From Alphaproteobacteria bacterium (GTDB taxonomy: Bacteria > Pseudomonadota > Alphaproteobacteria > MPNO01 > UBA2964): 64,000 nt of DNA. The position numbers and the translations under genes are program-made. The stretch spans positions 471 to 64,470 of the forward strand of contig WHUE01000001.1 of assembly GCA_009377375.1 (NCBI GenBank). The letters run 5' to 3'. Below, one piece after another: positions 38,214-47,924 of the stretch. The notes beneath the pieces are model-generated. The model made no database searches, was not told the DNA's origin, and saw only the letters and a list, made by a program, of their open reading frames with translations. Within the stretch, counting starts at the first letter, position 1; each line of letters starts with the position of its first letter.

Positions 38214-38353
38214 CGATCGGGGGCACACACTCGCCACGGTTTTGTAGTCAAGCTGAGTCTTTTTTGCCACAGATTGGCTAAGATCCAGACATAACTGACT
38301 CTTTTTGCAGAAACGTCTTGACCCGGCGAATCGGGATGTGATTCGATTCGCGC

Positions 38354-38686
38354 ATGTCGATGATCCTGGAGATTCGGCGGCGCGGCCGCCACGTTGCGGG
38401 CTCCATTCTGGGGGCCCTCCTGTTCGCCTATTTCCTTTTTCATGCCATCCAGGGCGACCGGGGTCTTCTCGCCTGGGTGCAGGTGCGCCAGCAGATCGTC
38501 GAAGCCGAAGTCCAACTCGCCGGCGTAGAGGCGGAGCGGGGACAGTGGGAGGGGCGGGTGTCGCTGCTCCGGTCCAGCGGGCTGGACCGCGACATGCTGG
38601 ACGAGCGCACGCGGCTCGTGACCGGGCTGGCGCGCGAGGACGAGCTCGTGATCCTGAATGCGGACGGCGAAGGCGCCGCGGATTAA
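38354..38686 (+). CDS. ftsB: Septum formation initiator (FtsB/DivIC-like)
   Basis: 110 aa, N-terminal TM, VQVRQQIVEAEVQLAGVEAERGQWEGRVSLLRSSGLDRDMLDERTRLVTGLAREDELVIL; between eno and pdhA. Confidence 0.85.
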   Translation: MSMILEIRRRGRHVAGSILGALLFAYFLFHAIQGDRGLLAWVQVRQQIVEAEVQLAGVEAERGQWEGRVSLLRSSGLDRDMLDERTRLVTGLAREDELVILNADGEGAAD

Positions 38687-38709
38687 GCTCAGCGCCCCCG
38701 GATGTCGCA

Positions 38710-38745
38710 CTGATTAACCGGCCTTCGGTTAATCAGATTTTTTTT
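38710..38745 (+). terminator. Rho-independent terminator after ftsB
   Basis: CTGATTAACCG-GCCTT-CGGTTAATCAG perfect 11-bp stem, A, then T8. Confidence 0.92.
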
Positions 38746-38782
38746 CTTTCCCAACAAGGTTTTAAAACGACATAAACTTACG

Positions 38783-38811
38783 CGGCCCGCTGTTGCGGCG
38801 AGGCCGTTTTT
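38783..38811 (+). terminator. Second terminator/attenuator-like hairpin upstream of pdhA
   Basis: CGGCC-CGC-TGTT-GCG-GCGA-GGCCG-TTTTT. Confidence 0.5.
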
Positions 38812-38876
38812 GGTTAACCTGAGGGGTAATCAGCGCGGGCTAGCGTGCCCGGCCGCCAATCGGGAGAGACAATCAC

Positions 38877-39926
38877 ATGGCTGCCACCTCACGGTCGGTT
38901 TCCAGGCGCTCCACCCGCCCCGCCAAATCGAAATCATCCGCCTCCGACGACAAGGCCCCGCAAAACGATCCGGAAACCCTGATCGGATTCTACCGCGATA
39001 TGCTCCTGATCCGCCGTTTCGAGGAGAAGGCGGGGCAGATGTACGGCATGGGGCTGATCGGCGGATTCTGCCATCTCTATATCGGCCAGGAAGCCGTGGT
39101 GGTCGGCATGCAGGCCAATGTGGAGGAGAACGACGCCGTCATCACGAGCTATCGCGATCACGGCCACATGCTGGCCTGCGGCATGGATCCGAAGGGCGTG
39201 ATGGCCGAGCTGACGGGCCGGCGAACAGGGTATTCGAAGGGCAAGGGCGGCTCGATGCACATGTTCAGCGCCGAGAAGAACTTCTACGGCGGACACGGCA
39301 TCGTGGGGGCCCAGGTTTCGATCGGCACCGGTCTCAGCTTCGCCCAGAAGTACCGCGACAACGGCGGCGTCACCATGGTCTATTTCGGCGACGGTGCGGC
39401 CAACCAGGGCCAGGTGCATGAATCGCTGAACATGGCGGCGCTGTGGACGCTGCCGGTGATTTACGTGATCGAGAACAACAAGTACGGCATGGGCACCGCG
39501 ATCGACCGCGCCTCGGCGACCAAGGAACTATACAAGCTGGGCGAGGGGCTCGGCATTCCGGGCCAGGAGGTCGACGGCATGGATGTCGAGGCCGTGCAGG
39601 AGGCCGCCGCAAGGGCCGTTGCTCACGCCCGCGCGGGCAAGGGGCCCTACATGCTGGAAATGGCGACCTACCGCTACCGGGGCCATTCGATGTCAGACCC
39701 GGCAAAGTACCGGACCAAGGAAGAAGTCGCGCGGATGCGCAATGAGCACGATCCGATCAACACGCTGCGCGACCGCATGCTGGAGGCCGGGGCGACGGAC
39801 GAGGACACGCTCAAGACGATCGACCGGGAGGTCAAGGACATCGTCACCGAGGCGGCCGAGTTCGCGCAGAACAGCCCCGAGCCCGATCCCTCCGAGCTCT
39901 ATACCGACGTGCTCGTAGAAGCGTAA
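38877..39926 (+). CDS. pdhA: Pyruvate dehydrogenase E1 component subunit alpha
   Basis: [40 protein letters not shown]...[20 protein letters not shown]...[15 protein letters not shown]. Confidence 0.97.
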   Translation: MAATSRSVSRRSTRPAKSKSSASDDKAPQNDPETLIGFYRDMLLIRRFEEKAGQMYGMGLIGGFCHLYIGQEAVVVGMQANVEENDAVITSYRDHGHMLACGMDPKGVMAELTGRRTGYSKGKGGSMHMFSAEKNFYGGHGIVGAQVSIGTGLSFAQKYRDNGGVTMVYFGDGAANQGQVHESLNMAALWTLPVIYVIENNKYGMGTAIDRASATKELYKLGEGLGIPGQEVDGMDVEAVQEAAARAVAHARAGKGPYMLEMATYRYRGHSMSDPAKYRTKEEVARMRNEHDPINTLRDRMLEAGATDEDTLKTIDREVKDIVTEAAEFAQNSPEPDPSELYTDVLVEA

Positions 39927-39957
39927 GGCATCAGGGTTCAGAGAGGACTATCAGGGT

Positions 39958-41373
39958 ATGCCGATCAACATCCTTATGCCTGCGTTGTCGCCGACGATGA
40001 CGGAAGGCAATCTGGCCAAGTGGCTCAAGAAGGAAGGCGACGCGGTCGCCGCCGGCGATGTGCTGGCGGAGATCGAGACCGACAAGGCGACGATGGAGGT
40101 CGAGGCCGTCGACGAGGGCATCCTCGGCAGGATCGTCGTGCCGGACGGGTCGGAGGGCGTGAAGGTCAATTCCGTCATCGGCATGATCCTGGAGGAGGGC
40201 GAGGACGCGTCTGCGCTGTCCGACGCCGCTGCCGCCCCGGCGGGAAAGCCGGAGGAGAAACCGGAGGAAAAGCCGGAGGCGAAGGAGGCGGCGGACGCAA
40301 AGCAGGACAGACCGAAAAAGGACAAGCCGGCGGACAAGCCCGAACCGCCCAGGGCCGCGCCGCCCGCGGAAAAGGAATACGACGGCGAGACCGCGACGAT
40401 CACGATGCGCGAGGCGCTGCGCGATGCGATGGCAGAGGAGATGCGGCGCGACGAGACCGTCTTCCTGATGGGCGAGGAGGTCGCGCAGTACGAGGGCGCC
40501 TACAAGGTCAGCCAGGGCCTGCTGGACGAGTTCGGCGACCGGCGCGTGGTCGACACGCCGATCACGGAGCACGGCTTCACCGGCGTCGGCGTCGGCGCGG
40601 CCATGGCCGGGCTGCGGCCGATCGTGGAGTTCATGACCTTCAACTTCGCCATGCAGGCGATGGACCAGATCATCAACTCGGCCGCCAAGACGAACTACAT
40701 GTCAGGCGGACAGATGCGGTGCCCCATCGTCATCCGTGGCCCCAACGGCGCCGCCGCCCGCGTGGCCGCGCAGCATTCGCAGTGCTTCGCGAGCTGGTAC
40801 GCTCATGTCCCCGGCCTCACCGTCGTCTCGCCCTGGAGCCCCGCGGACGCGAAGGGGCTGCTGAAATCGGCAATCCGGTCGTCCAACCCGGTGATCTTTC
40901 TTGAGAACGAGATTCTCTACGGCCAGAGCGGCGAGGTCCCCACCGATGCCGACTGGACCGTTCCCATCGGCAAGGCCCGGATCGTGCGCGAGGGGGCGGA
41001 CGTGACCATTACCGCCTTCTCGATCATGGTCGGCAAGGCGCTCGAGGCTGCGGAGGCCCTGGCGAAGGACGGCATCGAGGCGGAGGTGATCGACCTGCGT
41101 ACCCTGCGTCCGCTCGACCGCGACACCATCCTCGCCTCGGTGAAGAAGACCAACCGCATCGTCTCGGTGGAGGAGGGCTGGCCCTATGCCGGCATCGGCT
41201 CCGAAATCGCCGCGTTGATGATGGAGACGGCCTTCGACTGGCTCGACGCGCCGGTGGCGCGGGTCTGCGCCGTCGACGTGCCGCTGCCCTATGCCGCCAA
41301 CCTCGAAGCACTGGCGCTGCCGCAGGCGGACGGCATTGTCGCCGCCGCCAGGACAGTCTGCTACGCGGACTGA
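39958..41373 (+). CDS. pdhB: Pyruvate dehydrogenase E1 component subunit beta with N-terminal lipoyl domain
   Basis: Lipoyl domain ([20 protein letters not shown]), Pro/Lys/Glu-rich linker, E1-beta [39 protein letters not shown]. Confidence 0.97.
   Translation: MPINILMPALSPTMTEGNLAKWLKKEGDAVAAGDVLAEIETDKATMEVEAVDEGILGRIVVPDGSEGVKVNSVIGMILEEGEDASALSDAAAAPAGKPEEKPEEKPEAKEAADAKQDRPKKDKPADKPEPPRAAPPAEKEYDGETATITMREALRDAMAEEMRRDETVFLMGEEVAQYEGAYKVSQGLLDEFGDRRVVDTPITEHGFTGVGVGAAMAGLRPIVEFMTFNFAMQAMDQIINSAAKTNYMSGGQMRCPIVIRGPNGAAARVAAQHSQCFASWYAHVPGLTVVSPWSPADAKGLLKSAIRSSNPVIFLENEILYGQSGEVPTDADWTVPIGKARIVREGADVTITAFSIMVGKALEAAEALAKDGIEAEVIDLRTLRPLDRDTILASVKKTNRIVSVEEGWPYAGIGSEIAALMMETAFDWLDAPVARVCAVDVPLPYAANLEALALPQADGIVAAARTVCYAD
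40061..40169 (+). repeat. Direct repeat copy 1 (lipoyl domain coding segment in pdhB)
   Basis: 108/109 bp identical to 41501-41609; single mismatch at 40080. Confidence 0.97.
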
Positions 41374-41397
41374 CGCGGTCCGGACCGGGAAAACACC

Positions 41398-42810
41398 ATG
41401 CCGATCAAGATCCTGATGCCGGCGCTGTCGCCCACCATGACGGAGGGCAACCTCGCCAAATGGCTGAAAAAGGAGGGCGACGAGGTCGCCCCCGGTGACG
41501 TGCTGGCGGAGATCGAGACAGACAAGGCGACGATGGAGGTCGAGGCCGTCGACGAGGGCATCCTCGGCAGGATCGTCGTGCCGGACGGGTCGGAGGGCGT
41601 GAAGGTCAACGCGGTGATCGGTGTGATCCTCGAAGAAGGCGAGGACAGCAGCGCGCTCGAAAACTTCGCCGCCGATACCGAGCCGGCTGAAAAGGCCGAA
41701 AAGCAGCAGGAAGAGAAAAAACAGGAAAAGAAGACGCCGGAGCCCGCCGCGGCAAAGCCGGCCAGGGCTGCGGCGGAAGTCTCCGCCACCCCGCTGGCCC
41801 GGCGCATCGCCGAGCAGGGCGGTGTCGATATCGGCACCGTCGCCGGGACCGGTGGGCACGGCCGCATCACCCGGTCGGACGTGGAGAAGGCCATGGGCGG
41901 CGGCCGGAACGGCGGCGCTGCGGCACCGGCCGGGAAGGGCGGCCGCATCTTCGCCAGCCCGCTCGCCCGCCGGCTGGCCGCCGAGAACGAGCTCGACCTG
42001 GCTTCCATCGCCGGCAGCGGGCCCGAGGGGCGCATCGTCAAGACCGATATCGAGGCGGCGCTGGCCGCGCCGGCAGCTGCGCCCGCCGCCGGCCCCGCGC
42101 CGCAACCGGCCGCCGGGGACGAATTCGACATCGTGCCGCTCAACACGATGCGCAAGGTGATCGCCGAGCGCATGACGCACGCCAAATCGACCGTGCCGCA
42201 TTTCTACCTGACGGTCGATTGCGAGATCGACGAGTTGCTGAAAACCCGCAAGGTGCTCAACGAGCGGGGCGAGAAGGAAGGGATCAAGCTGTCGGTGAAC
42301 GACTTCATCATCCGTGCCTGCGCCGCGGCGCTGATGGAGGTGCCGAAGGCCAATGTGGGCTGGGTCGGCGACGGGACCATGCGGCAGTACAAGAAGGCCG
42401 ACATCTCGGTCGCCGTCGCGCTCGAGGGCGGGCTCATCACCCCGATCGTGCGCGGCGCCGAATCCAAGGGGCTGGCGCAGATTTCCGCCGACATGAAGGA
42501 TCTCGCCGCCCGCGCCCGCGACGGCAAGCTCGCCCCCGAGGAATATCAGGGCGGATCGTTCAGCGTCTCCAATCTGGGGATGTTCGGGATCAAGCAGTTC
42601 GACGCGGTAATCAACGAGCCGCAGGCCTGCATCCTCGCCGTCGGCGCGGGCGAGCAGCGCCCGGTGGTGAAGGACGGCGAGCTCAGGATCGCCACCGTGA
42701 TGACCTGCACCCTGTCCTGCGACCACCGCGTGGTCGACGGCGCGACCGGCGCGCTGCTGCTCTCCGCCATCAAGCGGCTGATCGAATACCCGGCGGCGAT
42801 GCTGCTCTAG
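41398..42810 (+). CDS. pdhC: Dihydrolipoamide acetyltransferase (PDH E2)
   Basis: Lipoyl domain, two peripheral-subunit-binding-like segments (ATPLARRIAEQGGVDI; ASPLARRLAAENELDLASI), catalytic domain ending TLSCDHRVVDGATGALLL. Confidence 0.97.
   Translation: MPIKILMPALSPTMTEGNLAKWLKKEGDEVAPGDVLAEIETDKATMEVEAVDEGILGRIVVPDGSEGVKVNAVIGVILEEGEDSSALENFAADTEPAEKAEKQQEEKKQEKKTPEPAAAKPARAAAEVSATPLARRIAEQGGVDIGTVAGTGGHGRITRSDVEKAMGGGRNGGAAAPAGKGGRIFASPLARRLAAENELDLASIAGSGPEGRIVKTDIEAALAAPAAAPAAGPAPQPAAGDEFDIVPLNTMRKVIAERMTHAKSTVPHFYLTVDCEIDELLKTRKVLNERGEKEGIKLSVNDFIIRACAAALMEVPKANVGWVGDGTMRQYKKADISVAVALEGGLITPIVRGAESKGLAQISADMKDLAARARDGKLAPEEYQGGSFSVSNLGMFGIKQFDAVINEPQACILAVGAGEQRPVVKDGELRIATVMTCTLSCDHRVVDGATGALLLSAIKRLIEYPAAMLL
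41501..41609 (+). repeat. Direct repeat copy 2 (lipoyl domain coding segment in pdhC)
   Basis: 108/109 bp identical to 40061-40169; exact offset 1440 bp. Confidence 0.97.
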
Positions 42811-42848
42811 GCGGCGCGCGGCCGGATACGGAAACCCGAAAGGACGTC

Positions 42849-44246
42849 ATGGCGGAACAATCCTTCGACGTGGTCATTCTCGGCGGCGGGCCCGGCGGCT
42901 ACGTGGCGGCGATCCGCGCGAGCCAGCTCGGCATGAAGGCCGCGGTGGTGGAGCGCGAGCATCTCGGCGGCATTTGCCTCAACTGGGGCTGCATCCCGAC
43001 CAAGGCGCTGCTGCGGAGCGCGGAGATCGGCCATATCCTGAGCGAGCTCGATTCCTTCGGCTTTTCCGCCAAGGACATCTCCTTCGACATCGAGAAGATC
43101 GTCAAGCGCTCCCGCGCCGTCGCGAAACGCCTGAACCAGGGGGTCACCGGGCTGATGAAGAAGAACAAGGTCGCCGTGTTCGACGGGACCGGCAGGCTGA
43201 CCGGTCCGGGCAAGGTCGCGGTGGAGAAGGACGGCAAGCCGGTTGCGGAGCTGTCGGCCAAGCACATCGTCATCGCCACCGGCGCGCGCGCCCGCACCCT
43301 GCCGGGGCTGGAGCACGACGGTGAGCTGGTCTGGACCTACAAGGAAGCGATGGTGCCCAAGGCCATGCCGAAATCGCTGCTGGTCGTGGGCTCCGGCGCC
43401 ATCGGGATGGAGTTCGCCAGCTTCTACCGCGACCTCGGCGCGGAGGTGACGGTGGTGGAGGTCCTGGACCGCATCCTGCCCGTGGAGGACGAGGAGATTT
43501 CGGCCGCCGCCCGCAAGGCATTCGAGAAGCAGGGCATGACCATCCATACCGGCGCCACGGTCAAGGAACTGAAGAAGGCGAAGAACAAGGTCACCGCCAC
43601 AATGGAGGCCGGCGGCAAGACGCAGGAGATTACGGTGGAGCGGGTGATCCTGGCGGTCGGCATCGTCGGCAATGTCGAGGATATCGGGCTCGACGGCACC
43701 GGGGTGAAGGTCGACCGTACCCATATCGAGGTGAACGAGTGGCTGGAGACGGGGGAGAAGGGCGTCTACGCCATCGGCGACGTGGTCGGCCCGCCATGGC
43801 TCGCGCACAAGGCGAGCCATGAAGGCGTGATCTGCGTCGAGCATATCGCAGGGGTGGAGACTCACCCGCTGGACGTCACCACCATCCCCGGCTGCACCTA
43901 TTGCCGGCCGCAGATCGCCAGCGTCGGGCTGACCGAGGCGAAGGCGAAGGAGCAGGGCTATGATGTGAAGGCCGGCAAGTTCCCGTTCCTCGCCAACGGC
44001 AAGGCCATCGCGCTCGGCGACGACAGCGGATTCGTCAAGACCGTGTTCGACGCGAAGACCGGCGAGCTGCTGGGCGCACACATGATCGGGCCGGAGGTGA
44101 CGGAGATGATCCAGGGCTTCGGCATCGCCCGCACGCTGGAATCGACCGAGGCCGAGCTGATGCAGGCAGTGTTCCCGCACCCGACCCTGTCCGAGGCAAT
44201 GGGCGAGGCGGTGCTTGACGCTTACGGCCGGGTTCTCCACTTCTGA
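42849..44246 (+). CDS. lpdA: Dihydrolipoyl dehydrogenase
   Basis: FDVVILGGGPGGYVAAIRASQLGMKAAVVE...GGICLNWGCIPTKALL; ATG 42849. Confidence 0.98.
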   Translation: MAEQSFDVVILGGGPGGYVAAIRASQLGMKAAVVEREHLGGICLNWGCIPTKALLRSAEIGHILSELDSFGFSAKDISFDIEKIVKRSRAVAKRLNQGVTGLMKKNKVAVFDGTGRLTGPGKVAVEKDGKPVAELSAKHIVIATGARARTLPGLEHDGELVWTYKEAMVPKAMPKSLLVVGSGAIGMEFASFYRDLGAEVTVVEVLDRILPVEDEEISAAARKAFEKQGMTIHTGATVKELKKAKNKVTATMEAGGKTQEITVERVILAVGIVGNVEDIGLDGTGVKVDRTHIEVNEWLETGEKGVYAIGDVVGPPWLAHKASHEGVICVEHIAGVETHPLDVTTIPGCTYCRPQIASVGLTEAKAKEQGYDVKAGKFPFLANGKAIALGDDSGFVKTVFDAKTGELLGAHMIGPEVTEMIQGFGIARTLESTEAELMQAVFPHPTLSEAMGEAVLDAYGRVLHF

Positions 44247-44698
44247 TGGGCGTCGCCGTCCGGCCCGTCGCGGTGACCGACCGGGAAGGCTGGTTCCGCC
44301 TGTGGCGAGGCTATCTCGCGTTCTATCGCGCCGAACTGGCGGACGGAATTTCGGAGCACACCTGGACACGGCTGCTGGACAAGGATGCGCCGGTGTGGGG
44401 ACTGGTGGCGGTGACGGACGGTCCGGATCCCGCCGTCGTTGGCATTGTGAACTATGTCCTGCACGCCAATACCTGGACGGACAGGCCGGTATGCTACCTG
44501 GAGGATCTGTTCGTCGATCCGGAACGGCGGGGCGCCGGAACCGGCCGGGCCCTGATCGACGCCGTTGTCGTGCTGGCGCGAACGCACCGCTGGCACCGGG
44601 TTTACTGGATGACCAAAGAGGACAACGCCGCCGCCCGCCGTCTTTATGATAAGGTTGCTGACGCAACCGACTGGGTCCGCTACGACGCGCATATGTGA
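44246..44698 (+). CDS. GNAT family N-acetyltransferase
   Basis: [26 protein letters not shown]...[20 protein letters not shown]. Confidence 0.92.
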   Translation: MGVAVRPVAVTDREGWFRLWRGYLAFYRAELADGISEHTWTRLLDKDAPVWGLVAVTDGPDPAVVGIVNYVLHANTWTDRPVCYLEDLFVDPERRGAGTGRALIDAVVVLARTHRWHRVYWMTKEDNAAARRLYDKVADATDWVRYDAHM

Positions 44699-44700
44699 CG

Positions 44701-45651
44701 ATGAGCAAGGCTGAAAGAATCCGCCATCCCGAGAAGGTCAACCGGCCGGATAGTCCCGTGCCGCGCAAGCCGCAATGGATTCGCGTGCGCGCGCCGGGTT
44801 CGGCGGAGTACCAGAAGACCCGCGCGCTGATGCGCGAGCTCGACCTCGTGACCGTATGCGAGGAGGCCGCCTGCCCGAATATCGGCGAGTGCTGGTCGCA
44901 GCGTCACGCCACCATGATGATCATGGGCGCCGTCTGCACCCGCGCCTGCGCCTTCTGCAACGTCGCGACGGGGCGGCCCGGCCGGCTGGATGCGGACGAG
45001 CCCGCCCATGTGGCCGAGGCGGTCGGCAAGCTCGGGCTGCGCCATGTGGTCATCACCTCGGTCGACCGCGACGATTTGGACGACGGCGGAGCGGCGCATT
45101 TCACCGCCGTGATCCGCGGCATCCGGGACGCCTCGCCGGAGACCACCATCGAAATCCTGACGCCCGATTTCCTGCGCAAGGAGGGGGCGCTGGAGGTCGT
45201 GGTCGAGGCGCGGCCGGACGTGTTCAACCACAACCTGGAGACCGTGCCGCGGCTCTATCCGAGCGTCCGGCCGGGCGCTCGCTACTACCATTCGCTTCGC
45301 CTGCTGGACCGGGTGAAGCAGCTCGACCCCTCGCTGTTCACCAAGTCCGGGCTGATGGCCGGGCTGGGGGAGTCGAAGCAGGAGATTGCGCAGGTCATGG
45401 ACGACCTGCGCTGCGCCGATGTCGATTTCCTGACCATCGGCCAGTATCTGCAGCCGACGGTGAAGCATCATCCCATCGACCGCTTCGTCACCCCGGACGA
45501 GTTCGAGGGCTTCAGGACATTGGCGCTGTCCAAGGGGTTCCTGCTGGTGTCGTCGTCGCCGCTGACCCGTTCGTCCTATCACGCAGACCGGGATTTCGAG
45601 ATGCTGCGCCGGGCGCGCGAGGACAGCCTCGCCGCGGCGGCAAGGGGCTGA
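44701..45651 (+). CDS. lipA: Lipoyl synthase
   Basis: [40 protein letters not shown] (radical SAM CxxxCxxC plus N-terminal Cys cluster). Confidence 0.98.
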   Translation: MSKAERIRHPEKVNRPDSPVPRKPQWIRVRAPGSAEYQKTRALMRELDLVTVCEEAACPNIGECWSQRHATMMIMGAVCTRACAFCNVATGRPGRLDADEPAHVAEAVGKLGLRHVVITSVDRDDLDDGGAAHFTAVIRGIRDASPETTIEILTPDFLRKEGALEVVVEARPDVFNHNLETVPRLYPSVRPGARYYHSLRLLDRVKQLDPSLFTKSGLMAGLGESKQEIAQVMDDLRCADVDFLTIGQYLQPTVKHHPIDRFVTPDEFEGFRTLALSKGFLLVSSSPLTRSSYHADRDFEMLRRAREDSLAAAARG

Positions 45652-45660
45652 CCCGGACGG

Positions 45661-46134
45661 ATGCCCACCCACGCAGAGCAGCGTTTTCTCGCCTATTCGC
45701 AGGACAAGCTGTTTGCGCTCGTCGCCGATGTGGAGCGCTATCCCGAATTCCTGCCCTGGTGCATCGGCTGCCGCGTCACCCGGCGCGACGGGAGCGTCAT
45801 CTGGGCCGACCTGATCGTCGGCTTCAAGATGATCCGCGAGCAGTTCACCTCCAAGGTCACGCTTATGGCCCCCGATCGGATTGATGTAGAATATCAGAAA
45901 GGCCCATTCAAGTATCTGAACAACCACTGGAAATTTATTCCGGGGGAGGGAGGCTGCACGATCGATTTCTACATCGATTTCGAATTCCGCTCGCGGCTGC
46001 TGAAGAATATCCTGGAGCCGCTGTTCAACGAGGCGGTCAAGCGCATGGTCCGCGCCTTTGAAACCCGGGCCCATGCGCTTTACGGCGACGATGCCGCTTC
46101 GTCCGCGGGAAGCCCCGCCGGCACTCAGAAATAG
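45661..46134 (+). CDS. RatA/COQ10-like START-domain (coenzyme Q-binding) family protein
   Basis: YSQDKLFALVADVERYPEFLPWCIGCRVTRRDG...GPFKYLNNHWKFIP...FEFRSRLLKNIL. Confidence 0.92.
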   Translation: MPTHAEQRFLAYSQDKLFALVADVERYPEFLPWCIGCRVTRRDGSVIWADLIVGFKMIREQFTSKVTLMAPDRIDVEYQKGPFKYLNNHWKFIPGEGGCTIDFYIDFEFRSRLLKNILEPLFNEAVKRMVRAFETRAHALYGDDAASSAGSPAGTQK

Positions 46135-46937
46135 ACCTTCGCTTCCAGGCGGTCGGTCTCGTCGGCCGGCAGCAAAGTGGAGGCGCTGGCGCTGGCCCGC
46201 ATGGCACAGATCGCGGCAAGCGCCGCGTCGAGCGCATCGCCCCCGGCATTGTCCAGCAGCAGCGCGCGCAGCCGCTCCGTCGGCCTGCGCAGCAGATTCC
46301 GGGCGACGAGCGCGCCGAGGATGCCCTCGCGCGCCGCGCGCGGCCCCTCGCCTCGTCCCTTGTAGGGAACGTACAGTCCCTCGGCCTTGAGCAGCGACGC
46401 CGGACAGGTTTCGACCAGGATCGGCTTTCCGCAGTGCGCGGCCTGCATCGGCGCCACGCGGACGTCGTCGTTCCGGACCAGCGGCGCGAGGACCCCGGTG
46501 ATGCCGGACCAGGTCTGGCGATACATCCTGAGGTTCCACGCCCCGAACGGCGTTCTCGCGTCGACATCGGTGCGCCGTTTGGGCTCCTTGCCGCCTGCGG
46601 CCCTGTTCAGGGCCGCGCGGAACAACTCGGCGGTCGGATAGAGCCCAGCAAAGCCGCCGACAAAGCGTGACCAGTCGGCCTGCCCCATGAACTGCACCGG
46701 CAGGGAAAACGGGAAATCCAGCCCTGCCACGGCGGTCCGCGCACGACGCAGCCGGTCGACAAGGGCCGCAATCGCGATATCGTGCGCGATGCCGCCGCCG
46801 GCGAGCGCGCGCGCCGGGCAGCAGGAGTCCAGCGTCAGGGCGCCGTTCTTTACGCGGCCTTCCGCCAGCCAGACATACTTGCCTGCGTCGCGCGCGCCCG
46901 AAAAATCGACCCCGATGACGTGCTCCCGCACCGCCAT
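46125..46937 (-). CDS. DUF429-like protein (predicted RNase H-fold nuclease family)
   Basis: VIGVDFSGARDAGKYVWLAEG...VAGLDFPFSLPVQF...ETCPASLLKAEG...GDALDAALAAICAM. Confidence 0.65.
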   Translation of the reverse strand: MAVREHVIGVDFSGARDAGKYVWLAEGRVKNGALTLDSCCPARALAGGGIAHDIAIAALVDRLRRARTAVAGLDFPFSLPVQFMGQADWSRFVGGFAGLYPTAELFRAALNRAAGGKEPKRRTDVDARTPFGAWNLRMYRQTWSGITGVLAPLVRNDDVRVAPMQAAHCGKPILVETCPASLLKAEGLYVPYKGRGEGPRAAREGILGALVARNLLRRPTERLRALLLDNAGGDALDAALAAICAMRASASASTLLPADETDRLEAKVYF

Positions 46938-46941
46938 CGCA

Positions 46942-47433
46942 TCAGCCGGGCATCAGCCGGCGGACAAGATCCAGCGCGAATGCCACGGATGCGTCGCGCA
47001 CCGTCGCGCGGTCGCCGGGGAATATCCGGTGTTCGAGCAGCAGCAGCCCGGCCCGGTTGATGGCCCCGAAATGGACCAGCCCGACAGGCTTGGCCTCCGT
47101 GCCGCCTCCGGGCCCGGCGACGCCGGTGATCGAAACGGCGATATCCACCTTCGCCAGCCGGAACGCGCCCTGGGCCATGGCTTGCGCCACGCCCTCCGAT
47201 ACCGCGCCCTGATGCATGATCAACTCACGCGGGACGTTGACCAGCGCGGTCTTGGCGTCGTTGGAATAGGTGACGTAGCCGCATTCGAACACGTCGGACG
47301 AGCCCGGCACCGCGGTAAGCGCCGCCGACAGCAGCCCGCCGGTGCAGGATTCCACCGTGACCACACGCAGTCCGCTGGCGGCAAGGTCGCGGACCAGGCT
47401 TTCGGCGGCGGCAAGGGTCTCCGGGCTCAGCAT
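46942..47433 (-). CDS. pncC: CinA C-terminal domain protein (PncC-like nicotinamide-nucleotide amidase)
   Basis: GLRVVTVESCTGGLLSAALTAVPGSSDVFECGYVTYSNDAKTALVNVP...AVSEGVAQAMAQGA...SITGVAGPGGGTEAKPVG. Confidence 0.93.
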   Translation of the reverse strand: MLSPETLAAAESLVRDLAASGLRVVTVESCTGGLLSAALTAVPGSSDVFECGYVTYSNDAKTALVNVPRELIMHQGAVSEGVAQAMAQGAFRLAKVDIAVSITGVAGPGGGTEAKPVGLVHFGAINRAGLLLLEHRIFPGDRATVRDASVAFALDLVRRLMPG

Positions 47434-47440
47434 GGCGGCG

Positions 47441-47920
47441 TCATCTCAACAGCAGGACAAGCCCGTGCAGGGCGGCCCAGGCATAGACCGCGGCGAACAG
47501 GTCGTCCAGCATGACCCCGAGCCCGCCATGCAGCGAATGATCCGCCCAGGAGGCCGGCCAGGGCTTCAGCACGTCGGCGACGCGAAACAGCAGGAAGCCG
47601 CCGATGAACCAGGCCGGGTCGAGCGGCGCCGTGGTCAGCACCAGAAGCTGGGCGGCCACCTCGTCGACGACGATGGAGGAGGGGTCGCGCTCGCGAGTCC
47701 GCCGCGCATAGATCGTCGAAGTCCAGCAGCCGAGTGCAAACAGGCCGATCCCGGCGGCGGCCAGCCCGTATACGCCGAAATACTGCAGCGTGAACCAGGC
47801 CACCGGCAGCGCCGCCAGCGAGCCCCAGGTCCCCGGCGCCCCCGGCAGCATGCCCGCGCCGAACCAGGTGGAGATCAGGCACACCGGGTGCCAGAACGAC
47901 ATGCCGCGAGGCAGGGACAT
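47441..47920 (-). CDS. pgpA: Phosphatidylglycerophosphatase A
   Basis: STWFGAGMLPGAPGTWGSLAALP...DPSSIVVDEVAAQLLVL...FRVADVLKPWPASWADHSLHGGLGVMLDDLFAAVYA. Confidence 0.94.
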   Translation of the reverse strand: MSLPRGMSFWHPVCLISTWFGAGMLPGAPGTWGSLAALPVAWFTLQYFGVYGLAAAGIGLFALGCWTSTIYARRTRERDPSSIVVDEVAAQLLVLTTAPLDPAWFIGGFLLFRVADVLKPWPASWADHSLHGGLGVMLDDLFAAVYAWAALHGLVLLLR

Positions 47921-47924
47921 CCGG

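Noticed and set aside
40702-42726. 674-aa minus-strand ORF across pdhB/pdhC
   Set aside because: Antisense shadow; its internal repeats simply mirror the duplicated lipoyl domain.
42219-42848. N-terminal extension of the lpdA ORF
   Set aside because: Out-of-frame reading of pdhC; LpdA starts at MAEQSFDVV (42849).
42807-44768. 653-aa minus-strand ORF opposite lpdA
   Set aside because: Shadow ORF spanning lpdA, GNAT and lipA start; no recognisable motifs.
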